Source: a virus
Reading direction: 5' to 3' (one strand)
Length of the DNA: 57,305 bases
Virus record (IMG/VR): IMGVR_UViG_3300021963_000150
Span: 1 to 57,305 of that record
A program made the position numbers and the translations under genes. Each line of letters opens with the position of its first letter. Position 1 is the first letter of the stretch. The notes under the pieces were generated by a model. That model saw only the letters and a list, made by a program, of their open reading frames with translations, was not told the origin of the DNA and searched no databases. This document shows, piece by piece, positions 30,019 through 37,893 of this stretch.

Positions 30019-30201
30019 CTACTCGCTAGGTGGGGGTGTAACTCCCTTGCGGAACAAACGCTGGGAAAGCAGTCGTCCCATTTCCCTGTTGGCGAGGACG
30101 GTTGCCCGTCCTTGCTTGCGAGCCTCCTTGCGTCGGAGGTTCTTCTTGGCAAATAAGCGTCGTCGCTCTGCCTTCTTGGGGTTCTCGGTTTCTTTGGTCA
30201 T
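30019..30201 (-). CDS. Small highly basic protein, 60 aa
   Basis: Lys/Arg-rich throughout (KKAERRRLFAKKNLRRKEARKQ). Likely nucleic-acid or ribosome binding. ATG fixed by promoter. Confidence 0.78.
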   Translation of the reverse strand: MTKETENPKKAERRRLFAKKNLRRKEARKQGRATVLANREMGRLLSQRLFRKGVTPPPSE

Positions 30202-30235
30202 AGTTCCTCTGTCTCCAGTCGTGTCGTAAGGATTT
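30202..30235 (-). promoter_or_regulatory. Leaderless-type element promoter for 30019-30201
   Basis: AAATCCTTAC, 10 bp, GAGACAG, 7 bp, ATG. Confidence 0.82.
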
Positions 30236-30246
30236 GAGTCCTGTCG

Positions 30247-30765
30247 TCAGCAGATTTGGAAGCCTCCGCTGTCTATTAGGAACTCTGCGAACGCTTGGAC
30301 ATTGAGGACGGAGAACGGGTAGTTGGCTTCCCACGCAATCGTTCTGCCTACTCCCCGACACCCATTACAAGTCCCGAATGCTCGCCCCAAGACGATAGCA
30401 ACATCTTCGGGCAGTTCTTCGGTGTCCATGCCCATCTCCTTGCCAACATCATCGGTTCGGATACCCGTTGCTTGGCAATAGGGGCAGTCTTTCATCGGCA
30501 ACTCAGACATAGCCTTGCGGTACTCGTCCTCGTATGTCTGCGTCACGCCACTTGCGATGTCCCGCAGTAGGCGTTCGCCCAACTCCCGTGCGTCGTCAGC
30601 ATCCAGCCCGTCGCCGTCGTTGAGGTGTCCATTCTCAACCTTGTCGCACAGGTCGGCGTGTAGGTCTTGGCAATACTCCCATAAGGGATGCCACCACCAC
30701 ACATTGTTGCGGAAGTAAGACCCCTTTTCGGAGGTCGGGTTCACCCCGTACACATCCATCCCCAT
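30247..30765 (-). CDS. Conserved phage protein of the MGxDVYG type with zinc-finger insert, 172 aa
   Basis: N-terminal MGMDVYG, YFRNNVWWWHPLW and a DnaJ-like pair CPYCQATG/CNGCRGVG mark a family frequent in phages. TAATG overlap with the gene before. Probably zinc-binding; role unknown. Confidence 0.88.
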   Translation of the reverse strand: MGMDVYGVNPTSEKGSYFRNNVWWWHPLWEYCQDLHADLCDKVENGHLNDGDGLDADDARELGERLLRDIASGVTQTYEDEYRKAMSELPMKDCPYCQATGIRTDDVGKEMGMDTEELPEDVAIVLGRAFGTCNGCRGVGRTIAWEANYPFSVLNVQAFAEFLIDSGGFQIC

Positions 30766-31061
30766 TAGAGGTCATCCTCCTCATCGTCATCGGTCACGCC
30801 TTCGGGGACTTCCACATTCGGGAAGTAGACGATGATGCCCTTGCCCATGTCGTCAAACTTCGGGGACATGAGGGCGACGGCGAGGTCATCGTCGGAAACG
30901 AGCAGGGCGAGGCGAAAGGCATCAGCCAAGTCGTCCAAGTCAATGCCCAAGCACTCCTTACCGAACATTCCCCGACCCGAATAGGGTCGCATCTCTGCCC
31001 CCAAGTCGTCAAGGTGCTGTTCCAGCAGTTCGGTCTGTTCTGTGGTGAGTGTGATGTTCAT
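30765..31061 (-). CDS. Acidic hypothetical protein, 98 aa
   Basis: Helical N-terminus (TEQTELLEQHLDDLG), acidic tail (DDDEEDDL). ATG fixed by promoter. Confidence 0.78.
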   Translation of the reverse strand: MNITLTTEQTELLEQHLDDLGAEMRPYSGRGMFGKECLGIDLDDLADAFRLALLVSDDDLAVALMSPKFDDMGKGIIVYFPNVEVPEGVTDDDEEDDL

Positions 31062-31095
31062 ACTTCTACTGTCCCCCAGACTCCGATAAGGATTT
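31062..31095 (-). promoter_or_regulatory. Leaderless-type element promoter for 30247-31061
   Basis: AAATCCTTAT, 10 bp, GGGACAG, 7 bp, ATG; overlaps the 3' codons of 31066-31323. Confidence 0.8.
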
Positions 31096-31323
31096 GTCCC
31101 ACTCCGATGCCACGAAAGTCCAAGTCTCGTGAGGAATGTCGGCGGGACTGTCCCTGTAGAAGGGGTCAAGTGCCGTCGCTCGCAGTTGCTCTGCGATGCT
31201 AGGTCGGGCAATGGCGAGGATGTTGAACATAGCCTGCCCGTACCTTTCCTCTCGCATCTCCATCCGCTGTGGGATGAGACTCAGGAACTCGTCGTATGCG
31301 ATGTTTCTGTTTGTGATGTTCAT
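31066..31323 (-). CDS. Conserved-type small phage protein, 85 aa
   Basis: Same family as 21293-21508: YGQAMFN, P-SIAE, ALDPFYRD. ATG fixed by promoter. C-terminal codons overlap the next promoter. Confidence 0.8.
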   Translation of the reverse strand: MNITNRNIAYDEFLSLIPQRMEMREERYGQAMFNILAIARPSIAEQLRATALDPFYRDSPADIPHETWTFVASEWDKSLSESGGQ

Positions 31324-31357
31324 ACTTCTACTGTCCCCTGCCATCGGGTAAGGATTT
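31324..31357 (-). promoter_or_regulatory. Leaderless-type element promoter for 31066-31323
   Basis: AAATCCTTAC, 10 bp, GGGACAG, 7 bp, ATG. Confidence 0.82.
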
Positions 31358-31361
31358 TGAC

Positions 31362-31682
31362 TCACTCCCCCTCATGCCAAGGAGCGTCAGGCTCCATCCA
31401 GACCGTGGTGCCGGAGCAAGCCCAATCCAGCACCCACAGGACGGTGTCGCGGCACTCACGGTTGCTCACCTCGCTCACGCCGCTTCGCTCCTCAATGATG
31501 CCCATGAGGTGGTCACGGTCGTCCCAGATGAGGTCGGTGTTGATGCCCTCAGCGAGCATCGTGATGACCGTCTGGGCGACCCTCTGATTGTCCTGACGGG
31601 AGTTCACACCCCAGTCGGCGTTCTCCCAGTTGGTCGTTTGGTCGGCTGTGAGTGTTGCTTTGAGTGTCTTAGTTGTGTTCAT
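31362..31682 (-). CDS. Hypothetical protein, 106 aa
   Basis: Helical protein with Trp-rich C-terminus (WVLDWAC, WMEPDAPW). ATG fixed by promoter. Confidence 0.78.
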   Translation of the reverse strand: MNTTKTLKATLTADQTTNWENADWGVNSRQDNQRVAQTVITMLAEGINTDLIWDDRDHLMGIIEERSGVSEVSNRECRDTVLWVLDWACSGTTVWMEPDAPWHEGE

Positions 31683-31716
31683 GCCACTCCTGTCTCGGGG
31701 TGTCGTGTAAGGATTT
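31683..31716 (-). promoter_or_regulatory. Leaderless-type element promoter for 31362-31682
   Basis: AAATCCTTAC, 10 bp, GAGACAG, 7 bp, ATG; spacer identical to 38495. Confidence 0.82.
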
Positions 31717-31797
31717 GGGCAACTGTGAAACGAGCATGGTCGGTCGCCCACCCGTGCGTTGTGCGTACCGGACGGGACTTATGTCCGGCTAACTCTT

Positions 31798-31811
31798 ACG
31801 GTGGTGGAAAG
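31798..31811 (+). repeat. Dispersed ACGGTGGTGGAAAG element
   Basis: One-base variant, three bases past the stop of 31815-32390; GCTA six bases upstream; CGGGACT 24 upstream. Confidence 0.82.
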
Positions 31812-31814
31812 CGG

Positions 31815-32390
31815 TCAGCAACTCGCCAATCCGCAGAACAGCCACTCGCCGTCGTTTACCTTGATAGCGACACATTCTTCCCACTTCTCGTCAAACACAT
31901 CGCACATACGCTCCCAGTCCTTGCGTCCCATCCTGTCGGCAAAGAACTTCGCATCGGCACGGGAGTTCTCTTCACGCTTGCGCTCTTTAGCGAGGTAGTC
32001 CTCACGGTTTTCTTCCTTGACCCAACTCGGAACGCCCTCGCTCTCAATCGGAGTAGCGAACACATCGGAAACAGCGATGGGGTTGTAAGTGCCTTTCTCA
32101 TAGCGATACCGCTTGCTCTGATACCAGTAGATAGCGTTTCCAACGCGACTCTCAAGGGGGACGGTGACCATCATCTTCGTCGCACCCGTACGGGTGTAGT
32201 AGGACTGTTCCATCTCTTGGATGGGCAGGTCGGAAAGCGGAACATAGAACTCAATGAACGAGGGCTTCTCGGCAATCGTCCCCGTGTATCCGCTATGTCC
32301 GTGGTCGTAGCGAGCCTCTGCCTGTGCGGAGGCGAATGCCTCGCTGACAGTCTTGCCCGTTGCGTAAGTGAAGAATGTTGTTGCTCCCAT
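31815..32390 (-). CDS. Conserved-type phage protein, 191 aa
   Basis: N-terminal MGATTFFTYATGKTVSEAF, then EARYDHGHSGYTGTIAEK, a segment that recurs in actinophage proteins of unknown function. C-terminal half is Lys/Glu-rich. ATG fixed by promoter. A 358-codon antisense frame is rejected. Confidence 0.85.
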   Translation of the reverse strand: MGATTFFTYATGKTVSEAFASAQAEARYDHGHSGYTGTIAEKPSFIEFYVPLSDLPIQEMEQSYYTRTGATKMMVTVPLESRVGNAIYWYQSKRYRYEKGTYNPIAVSDVFATPIESEGVPSWVKEENREDYLAKERKREENSRADAKFFADRMGRKDWERMCDVFDEKWEECVAIKVNDGEWLFCGLASC

Positions 32391-32424
32391 ACCTCTACTG
32401 TCTCCTATTCACCCGTAAGGATTT
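32391..32424 (-). promoter_or_regulatory. Leaderless-type element promoter for 31815-32390
   Basis: AAATCCTTAC, 10 bp, GAGACAG, 7 bp, ATG; spacer identical to 40286. Confidence 0.82.
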
Positions 32425-32650
32425 CGTCGCTTCGTGGGTTCATCTCGTAGTAGGCGTAAAACGCCTCCAACAGAGCGTCCTTGATGTCGTTGTCAGTCCC
32501 GCCGTTGTCCTCGTTGATAGAAACCCACGCCTCACCCGTCCAGATTGGGCGACTTGTTGAGAAGTTTCCAACCTCGTCCTCAATAGTGAATGAGATAGAA
32601 CCATCGGCATTCATCGTTCCAGCGACGAGGAAACAATGTTGATTAGTCAA
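32405..32650 (-). CDS. Hypothetical protein, 81 aa, TTG start
   Basis: TTG 32650 follows GGAGG at 6 bases and overlaps the upstream gene by 8. Beta-rich N-terminal half. Its 3' codons overlap the promoter at 32391. Confidence 0.7.
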   Translation of the reverse strand: MTNQHCFLVAGTMNADGSISFTIEDEVGNFSTSRPIWTGEAWVSINEDNGGTDNDIKDALLEAFYAYYEMNPRSDEILTGE

Positions 32651-32990
32651 GGTCGCCCTCCTCCATCATCACGACACGGACGCTGGCAATACGCTTGCCC
32701 CACACGGGGTCATCAACGATGACGGCATACACGGGATACACCCCGTCGCCTAGTCCTGACGAGAACGCCACAGCCGTAGCGTTGCCGATTTCTCCGAACC
32801 TCTTGTCGGACAGAGTTGCCGCACACACTCCGTTGAGGGTCATCGGGTACTTGCCCGAGGCATCGGGGCTAGAGGGATTGAAGTCATCGTCGGCAAAGTC
32901 CTTGCCGATGTAGCACGGGTCGCAGAGCATCAGTTGCCCTGAGTCCACGCCGACATACCCGATGAGTTGTTCGGTGTAGGTGATGGTCAT
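32643..32990 (-). CDS. Hypothetical protein, 115 aa
   Basis: MTITYTEQ, then VDSGQLMLCDPCYIGKDF, GVCAATL and VYPVYAVI. The DPCY motif with following beta strands resembles small conserved bacterial/phage DUF4241-like or immunity-type proteins, not certain. ATGA overlap before. Confidence 0.72.
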   Translation of the reverse strand: MTITYTEQLIGYVGVDSGQLMLCDPCYIGKDFADDDFNPSSPDASGKYPMTLNGVCAATLSDKRFGEIGNATAVAFSSGLGDGVYPVYAVIVDDPVWGKRIASVRVVMMEEGDLD

Positions 32991-33358
32991 ACCGCACCTG
33001 CTTCCGTGACTCGCAGGTGGTTCTCCACCCACATCTTGTAGGCATCGGCGTGAAAGGCGATGACCGACAGTTGCTCCAGCGTGAGGGGATGCGAGTCCCC
33101 GTCATACTCGCCCTTGTCGTTGAGGTGCGAGTAAACCACGCAGTTCCCAACGAGGATGCGACCGAACAGGGCGGTGGCAATCGGGTTGAGTTGTAACCCG
33201 ATGAGCAAACCCTCGTCGTGGACATAGCCCACGAGGGATTCGGTGGTGACGCAATCAAACCAACCGCCCACCTGCTCGTGGATGGTGGTGTGGTCGCCCA
33301 ACGGAATGGGCGTGATTGAGGTGTGGGTGATGAGGAGTCCTTGCGGTGTCGTAGTCAT
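32987..33358 (-). CDS. Hypothetical protein, 123 aa
   Basis: Alpha/beta protein with no recognised family. ATG fixed by promoter; heads a three-gene overlap chain with 32643 and 32405. Confidence 0.78.
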   Translation of the reverse strand: MTTTPQGLLITHTSITPIPLGDHTTIHEQVGGWFDCVTTESLVGYVHDEGLLIGLQLNPIATALFGRILVGNCVVYSHLNDKGEYDGDSHPLTLEQLSVIAFHADAYKMWVENHLRVTEAGAV

Positions 33359-33392
33359 ACCTCTACTGTCCCCTCGCCTGCCGTATGGATTT
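33359..33392 (-). promoter_or_regulatory. Leaderless-type element promoter for the 32405-33358 operon
   Basis: AAATCCATAC, 10 bp, GGGACAG, 7 bp, ATG; overlaps the 3' codons of 33363-33647. Confidence 0.8.
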
Positions 33393-33647
33393 GAGTGCTG
33401 GATGCTCTCGGTACTGCTCCGACAGGATGAACACACGGGACTTCGCTTCGGGGAGAGTGTCGTAGATGCCAAGCATCGTGTCGTCCCACCCATAGGCAAC
33501 CCACGACCACGGACGGGAGAAGAACCCGTCACGCAATGGAACGGCGTAGCCAATTTTGACTTTGCCGATGTAGCAGTACGAACGCTGGTTCATTGTCCAT
33601 TGTTCACGGAAGTCGTAGTACGAGTCCCGCAGTCCGTTCAGAGCCAT
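33363..33647 (-). CDS. Hypothetical protein, 94 aa
   Basis: AGGAG lies 10 bases before ATG 33647, which overlaps the previous gene by 10. Tyr/Trp-rich (SYCYIGKVKIGYAVPL, WSWVAYGW). Confidence 0.72.
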   Translation of the reverse strand: MALNGLRDSYYDFREQWTMNQRSYCYIGKVKIGYAVPLRDGFFSRPWSWVAYGWDDTMLGIYDTLPEAKSRVFILSEQYREHPALKSIRQARGQ

Positions 33648-33865
33648 GTATCTCTCACTCCTGTGATTTCTACGGTTGCCACTTTCTCCATGTCCCACCC
33701 GTAGTGGTGCGACAGAATGTTCTTGGCGAGGTCAATGGCGACCCCCTCCAAAGCGTCAAAGTCTTTGGGGTCAATCTCGGGGGTGTCCTCAGGCTCAACC
33801 TCTACGGTCGTTACCAAATAGAAGTAGTCACCGACAAAGGTGATGTTCCAAGTTTGGATACTCAC
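33638..33865 (-). CDS. Hypothetical protein, 75 aa
   Basis: GTG 33865 overlaps the previous stop. Beta N-terminal half, then ILSHHYGWDMEKVATVEI, a segment common in small phage proteins. Confidence 0.72.
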   Translation of the reverse strand: MSIQTWNITFVGDYFYLVTTVEVEPEDTPEIDPKDFDALEGVAIDLAKNILSHHYGWDMEKVATVEITGVRDTWL

Positions 33866-34344
33866 CGCTTGCCACCGTTCATCTCGTAGGACGGAACGAG
33901 TCCGAACTCCACACGAATCCACTGCTCGTAGGCGGTTTTGTATTCGTTGGTCAGGGCAAACGAACCCTCATCGGTCGGACGACGGAGAATCCGTCGCCAC
34001 CACACACTTGCCCACTTCGTGTAGACGGTGCGGAACTCATCGCTGGCAAGCCAACGCTGGTCGTAGAAGTCGCCCTCGTCCTGCTCCTCACGATGGGCGA
34101 GCCAACGCTCCACCCACTCGTCAAGCGACTTCTCATAGTCGCTGGTGGACAGGTACAGGTCAAGAACCGAACCCGTCACGGGCTGGTGTTCGGACAGGCA
34201 GTCTCTCTGCCAAGTCTCAAACGCCGACTGGTGTTCCTCGGAGGAGAGATACAACTCCTCCAACGCTTCCAGAGCCTCGCCGTTGCGGAGACTGTCCTGA
34301 TAGGGGGCTTCCAGCCAAGTGTCGTAGTTGCTGTGAATGTTCAT
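33862..34344 (-). CDS. Hypothetical protein, 160 aa with internal repeats
   Basis: Made of four or five copies of a short helical unit around YxxWxxxx (for example AFETWQRD, SLDEWVERW, VYTKWAS, AYEQWIRV), each about 30-35 residues apart. Likely an all-helical repeat protein. ATG fixed by promoter. Confidence 0.78.
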   Translation of the reverse strand: MNIHSNYDTWLEAPYQDSLRNGEALEALEELYLSSEEHQSAFETWQRDCLSEHQPVTGSVLDLYLSTSDYEKSLDEWVERWLAHREEQDEGDFYDQRWLASDEFRTVYTKWASVWWRRILRRPTDEGSFALTNEYKTAYEQWIRVEFGLVPSYEMNGGKR

Positions 34345-34646
34345 ACCCCCTCTGTCTCAGGATTGCCCGTAAGGATTTGCCGTTTCCCTTTCTTGGTTGG
34401 CTTCCTATGGCGAGATGAGACAGGCTCAACAGCCCCGTTGGTGAACTCACGGATGATTTTCCGCAGGTTATGGAGGTCATTTCTTGGGTCGGTCGGTGTT
34501 AGAGCAATCATCTGCGTCCGTCCTCCCAGACGAATCATCACATGGTTCTTTCCTGTGATTTTCAGCAAGCCACCCATCTCCGTAATCTGTCGGAGAAGTG
34601 GGCGAACTTCCTTGTCGCAGGCTCTAATGATGCTGTGGTGGTTCAT
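34341..34646 (-). CDS. HicA-like small protein, 101 aa
   Basis: KEVRPLLRQITEMGG, TGKNHVMIRLGG and a PTDPRNDLHNLRKII segment fit the double-stranded-RNA-binding-like fold of HicA toxins, with the His in the expected strand. No HicB partner is adjacent, so it may be a solitary homologue. AAGGGGAA precedes the ATG. Confidence 0.6.
   Translation of the reverse strand: MNHHSIIRACDKEVRPLLRQITEMGGLLKITGKNHVMIRLGGRTQMIALTPTDPRNDLHNLRKIIREFTNGAVEPVSSRHRKPTKKGKRQILTGNPETEGV
34345..34378 (-). promoter_or_regulatory. Leaderless-type element promoter for the 33363-34344 operon
   Basis: AAATCCTTAC, 10 bp, GAGACAG, 7 bp, ATG. Confidence 0.82.
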
Positions 34647-34667
34647 TTCCCCTTCTTGTGTTGGCTC

Positions 34668-34736
34668 CTAATGGGAGAATTTACTAATGAGAATCGCCAT
34701 AACAATCATCAGCAGGAGGAGGATAAAGAGGTTCAT
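34668..34736 (-). CDS. Tiny membrane protein, 22 aa
   Basis: AGGAG lies 8 bases before ATG. Nearly all hydrophobic (single span) with a polar tail. It lies just 13 bases from an ACGGTGGCGGAAAG element. Confidence 0.55.
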   Translation of the reverse strand: MNLFILLLLMIVMAILISKFSH

Positions 34737-34748
34737 GTGGTAACTCCT

Positions 34749-34762
34749 ACGGTGGCGGAAAG
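34749..34762 (+). repeat. Dispersed ACGGTGGCGGAAAG element
   Basis: Exact copy between 34736 and 34792; GTA six bases upstream; CGGGACT 16 bases downstream. Confidence 0.85.
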
Positions 34763-34791
34763 CAGGCGACTCGAGGTGCGGGACTTTCGTG

Positions 34792-35145
34792 TCACAGGAT
34801 GATTTCCTGAACAATGATGGGTGTTTGTTCACCGACCCACGCACCGACGCAGTTGTAGTCAATGTATTCGGTCGCTTCGTCGTAGTCCATGCCGTCACGG
34901 GTCATTAGCACCTCAACCATCTTGTCGTATGAGTAGACGGCGAGAACAGGCTCGTTGATGCGACGAGAGAAGCCAAGAAAGGCATCCTCAAAGCCGTCCA
35001 TGAGGAGAGTGGACTCGTCCATGTCCTCCAAGTAGTCGCTGAGTTGCTGTCGGGTGGGCATTGGGGGTTCCTTTTCTAGTAGGTCGTGGTACGGGCTGGC
35101 ATCTATGTAACGGAAATGCGAGTGGAGAAGGTCATTGGTCGTCAT
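34792..35145 (-). CDS. Conserved-type phage protein, 117 aa
   Basis: LLMDGFEDAFLGF, MVEVLMTRDGMDYDEATEYID and VGAWVGEQTPII define a small family widespread in phages. ATG 35145 is chosen for its SD-like GAGGTGG; ATG 35061 (AAGGA 7 bases upstream) is an equally good start nearer the family norm. Confidence 0.82.
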   Translation of the reverse strand: MTTNDLLHSHFRYIDASPYHDLLEKEPPMPTRQQLSDYLEDMDESTLLMDGFEDAFLGFSRRINEPVLAVYSYDKMVEVLMTRDGMDYDEATEYIDYNCVGAWVGEQTPIIVQEIIL

Positions 35146-35218
35146 CGTGCCACCTCTTGATGGCTAGCCCACCGCCGATGGTGATGAACAGAAACAGGGT
35201 AAGAACAAATCCAACCAC
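35132..35218 (-). CDS. Tiny membrane protein, 28 aa
   Basis: GTG 35218 follows AGGAGG. Single hydrophobic span and charged C-terminus. Overlaps the next gene by 14 bases. Confidence 0.55.
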   Translation of the reverse strand: MVGFVLTLFLFITIGGGLAIKRWHDDDQ

Positions 35219-35241
35219 GGCTAAACCTCCTGAGTTGCGAG

Positions 35242-35346
35242 TCAGCGTCGTGGGCAACAGCCCCGTGGTCGCTGAACAACACGGCGTACAAATTCCGGCT
35301 TATTCTCAGCAGGCTTTTCTTCGGGTTGTGGCTCGGGTTCACTCAT
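35242..35346 (-). CDS. Small Pro/Glu-rich protein, 34 aa
   Basis: ATG 35346 is 6 bases after TAATCT, a leaderless-type -10. Pro-Glu-Lys-rich N-terminus, Arg/Cys-rich tail. Confidence 0.55.
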   Translation of the reverse strand: MSEPEPQPEEKPAENKPEFVRRVVQRPRGCCPRR

Positions 35347-35355
35347 TCTCCTAGA

Positions 35356-35775
35356 TTACACCGAACCGTAGTAAAGGGCATTCAGGGACTCAATTTCTTC
35401 CCTATCATCAGACGAACACGATTGGGGCATGAAGTGATAGTAGACACTCATGGAAGGGCGGTTGCTGGCATCTTCCCAAAATTCCTCGTATTCGCTGTCG
35501 CTGAATTTCTCGGTGTCCCTATCCAGTTGTATCCATTCACCCACATCGCCAAGATAGTAAAGTTCGGTGGTTGAGAGATTGACAAAGTTGGACACACAAT
35601 CAAGTTGCGATTCGTAGTCAATGTTCGGGTCGGAGTCGCAATAGTCCCGTAGGCGAGCCATGAGCGTGTAGACATCGTGTGCTCCGTCAGGTCGGTGCTG
35701 GCGACCGTTTTCTACGACCCAGCGAACCTTTGCCATCGCTCCAATGAGAAATCTGTATTCCTTGCTGTATTTCAT
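35356..35775 (-). CDS. Hypothetical protein, 139 aa
   Basis: Mostly helical, acidic, Tyr-rich. AGGGAAAG precedes the ATG. Follows 35784-35996 in the same direction by 8 bases. Confidence 0.75.
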   Translation of the reverse strand: MKYSKEYRFLIGAMAKVRWVVENGRQHRPDGAHDVYTLMARLRDYCDSDPNIDYESQLDCVSNFVNLSTTELYYLGDVGEWIQLDRDTEKFSDSEYEEFWEDASNRPSMSVYYHFMPQSCSSDDREEIESLNALYYGSV

Positions 35776-35783
35776 AACTTTCC

Positions 35784-35996
35784 CTAGAACAGGGTCGGTG
35801 ATTCTTCAGGCTTGCTCGTCAGACAATGCTCGTGAGCAAACACTGGTTCCTCATCAACAATTTGATAAACGGTTTTCTTGCCGATACGAACCCACGCCCG
35901 TACACGACGCAGGGCGTACTGGGACTTGTCGTCCACTTCCAACTGGCAGACAGCACAGGTAATGAGGGGTGGGAGTCCCATCGCACCACGGTTCAC
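35784..35996 (-). CDS. Small zinc-finger-like protein, 70 aa
   Basis: GTG 35996 overlaps the previous stop. CAVC near residue 14 and HEHC near 56 suggest a zinc site. Confidence 0.73.
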   Translation of the reverse strand: MNRGAMGLPPLITCAVCQLEVDDKSQYALRRVRAWVRIGKKTVYQIVDEEPVFAHEHCLTSKPEESPTLF

Positions 35997-36328
35997 GGGG
36001 CTACCTCGGCTTCACGGATTTCTCGTAGCCCATCGTTGATGGTGTCCCACACGCCGTCCCACATGGCTTCGGATAGTCCCTTACGCCATGCCCAAGTGTC
36101 TTGGAACTTCTCCCACATCTCGTCGGTGAAGGGGGGTGCGTCCTTGTCGTCTGCGAGGTAGTCCTCACGCCAAGCGTCTGCCACATCGCCACGGGTTACG
36201 ACCGTTACAACAATGCCGTACTGCTTCTCCATTGAGTAGAGGTGTGTGATGAGTTCGGTCATCTGCTCGGGCGTGTACCTCAGGGGGTTCGGCTCGGGGT
36301 CAGGCTCGTCAATCGGTTCACGGAACAT
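35993..36328 (-). CDS. Hypothetical protein, 111 aa
   Basis: Trp/Asp-rich helical C-terminal half (WEKFQDTWAWRKG). TGATG overlap with the gene before. Confidence 0.75.
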   Translation of the reverse strand: MFREPIDEPDPEPNPLRYTPEQMTELITHLYSMEKQYGIVVTVVTRGDVADAWREDYLADDKDAPPFTDEMWEKFQDTWAWRKGLSEAMWDGVWDTINDGLREIREAEVAP

Positions 36329-36687
36329 CAGACCGTGACTTCCTCACGGAGGCGGTCGGTCACCCGTGTACCCAGCGAGGGGTCGTGAGCCTTGACCTTG
36401 ACGACCTTGCCAAGGGGCTTCACATACGAGTTCAGCCACTTACCCAACGAAAGGACGGGCTGGGTGAACAGTGAGCCAAAGATGTTGGCAAGGGTGAACT
36501 GGGTGGAGAAGTAGGCGTACTCCGACCCGTCTTTGAGGACGAACAGGATAAGCCATTCGTCCTTGTCGTCGTTGGGCTTGGAAAGGGCGACAGCCTCCAC
36601 GAACGCCGACTCTTGGGCGTAGATGAAGTAAGCCTCCCCGTCTTGCTCAACGGCGATTGCTGGAAGTGTCTCGGTTGTGGTTGTCAT
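36328..36687 (-). CDS. Hypothetical protein, 119 aa
   Basis: Beta-rich middle (DEWLILFVLKDGSEYAYFS), basic C-terminus. Heads a five-gene overlap chain 36687 to 35356. ATG fixed by promoter. Confidence 0.8.
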   Translation of the reverse strand: MTTTTETLPAIAVEQDGEAYFIYAQESAFVEAVALSKPNDDKDEWLILFVLKDGSEYAYFSTQFTLANIFGSLFTQPVLSLGKWLNSYVKPLGKVVKVKAHDPSLGTRVTDRLREEVTV

Positions 36688-36721
36688 GTTTCCTCTGTCT
36701 CCCTTTGTCCTGTAAGGATTT
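36688..36721 (-). promoter_or_regulatory. Leaderless-type element promoter for the 35356-36687 operon
   Basis: AAATCCTTAC, 10 bp, GAGACAG, 7 bp, ATG. Confidence 0.82.
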
Positions 36722-36726
36722 ACCCG

Positions 36727-37002
36727 TCAGACCGCTTGGAGAACGCTGTCGCCGTTCTCGTCGGTGATGACGGTAGTCCCGAGTCCGTTGAGCGAGACAA
36801 GTGAGTCCACGCACAGGTCGCCAATCGTGACCTCGGGAACCTCATCGGTCGCACCCGTGTCGTACCACAGGCTCTCCACCGTTGCGTTGATGGGGAAGTC
36901 CGTCAGGGTGTTTATCATGTCCTCGGCGGTGAAATCGTCGGGAACATCAACATCAACCGTGATGGTCAGTTCGTAGGTCTGCGTCAGATAGACACGCTTC
37001 AT
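36727..37002 (-). CDS. Hypothetical protein, 91 aa
   Basis: All-beta looking, Thr/Val/Asp-rich. ATG 37002 overlaps the previous stop (ATGA). Confidence 0.75.
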   Translation of the reverse strand: MKRVYLTQTYELTITVDVDVPDDFTAEDMINTLTDFPINATVESLWYDTGATDEVPEVTIGDLCVDSLVSLNGLGTTVITDENGDSVLQAV

Positions 37003-37403
37003 CGTGACCACCACGCTTCCAGAGCGTCACGCAATCCACCCTCGCTGTTTTCCTGCTCGGTCACATCGTCAGGCTCGTTGGCTTTCGTCAGCAGGGAAGT
37101 GAACGAGTCCATTCCCTTACAGGCGACAACACGCACACGAATACGCTCGGGGTGCTTGCTCGGCGGTACTCCGTCATCGCAGGTCGGGGAAGCCCAGCCC
37201 GTCGCAACGAGGGCAACGGCGGTCAGTCCGTTAGGACGAGGCGTACCCCAAATCAGTTCGTAGGGGTCGCTGTCCTCACCCAAGAGGTACACCCCATCAG
37301 GGTCGCACCCGTACAGGCGAGTCTCAAACTCAAAGGGGTCGCTTGCGTCACGGGCAACGAGGTCGTTCACCTTGTGGGCAACTTGCGAAAGTGTCGGGGT
37401 CAT
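36999..37403 (-). CDS. Hypothetical protein, 134 aa
   Basis: Alpha/beta; core DGVYLLGEDSDPYELIWGTPRP, LTAVALVATGWA and RIRVRVVACKGMDSF resembles small actinophage proteins. ATGA overlap before and after. Confidence 0.78.
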   Translation of the reverse strand: MTPTLSQVAHKVNDLVARDASDPFEFETRLYGCDPDGVYLLGEDSDPYELIWGTPRPNGLTAVALVATGWASPTCDDGVPPSKHPERIRVRVVACKGMDSFTSLLTKANEPDDVTEQENSEGGLRDALEAWWSR

Positions 37404-37693
37404 TGTGCCAATCCAATCTTGTTGAGAGCGTCGTGAATGTTGTGGAAGTAGTCGCCCCCACCCACACTCCACCCGTGGGGCAGAGCAGAGATGGTGCGAG
37501 TGGCGTAGTCGTGGAAGTTCTTGCCCCCACGCACGGTGACGGCGTACCACAAGTGGTAGTTGTAGCCCCCGTCCTCGCAGAGTCGGTGGTCATCCAACTT
37601 GCGGAAGGCGATGACGGTTTCCCCGTTGGGGAGAGCCATGCCAACCGTCAGTTGGGCGGTGGCACAGTCGTAGGTGGTTTCGGTGATGGTCAT
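37400..37693 (-). CDS. Hypothetical protein, 97 aa
   Basis: Beta-rich with YNYHLWYAVTVRG. ATG fixed by promoter; first gene of the 37693 to 36727 operon. Confidence 0.8.
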   Translation of the reverse strand: MTITETTYDCATAQLTVGMALPNGETVIAFRKLDDHRLCEDGGYNYHLWYAVTVRGGKNFHDYATRTISALPHGWSVGGGDYFHNIHDALNKIGLAQ

Positions 37694-37893
37694 ACCCCCT
37701 CTGTCCCCTCGTCTGCCGTATGGATTTGCTCGTACTCGCAACGCATCCCGTTACACGACCCGTATGACTTACAGTACGACTCGTAGTTCAGGCACTCGGA
37801 GTCACGGTTATCGTGGACAACGATGGTCTCAGAGTCCCGTTTACCGCTCCGCTTGCCCAACTTGTAGGCGATGACGGTCGTGAACAGACCCAT
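37690..37893 (-). CDS. Small Cys-containing protein, 67 aa
   Basis: Basic N-terminus; SECLNYESYCKSYGSCNGMRC may bind metal. TAATG overlap before; its 3' end contains the next promoter and ends in ATGA overlap with it. Confidence 0.72.
   Translation of the reverse strand: MGLFTTVIAYKLGKRSGKRDSETIVVHDNRDSECLNYESYCKSYGSCNGMRCEYEQIHTADEGTEGV
37694..37727 (-). promoter_or_regulatory. Leaderless-type element promoter for the 36727-37693 operon
   Basis: AAATCCATAC, 10 bp, GGGACAG, 7 bp, ATG. Confidence 0.82.

Noticed and set aside
31374-32450. Plus-strand open frame of 358 codons
   Set aside because: It is antisense to two minus-strand genes (31362-31682, 31815-32390) that have the promoter element and coding character; composition is a by-product of codon usage.
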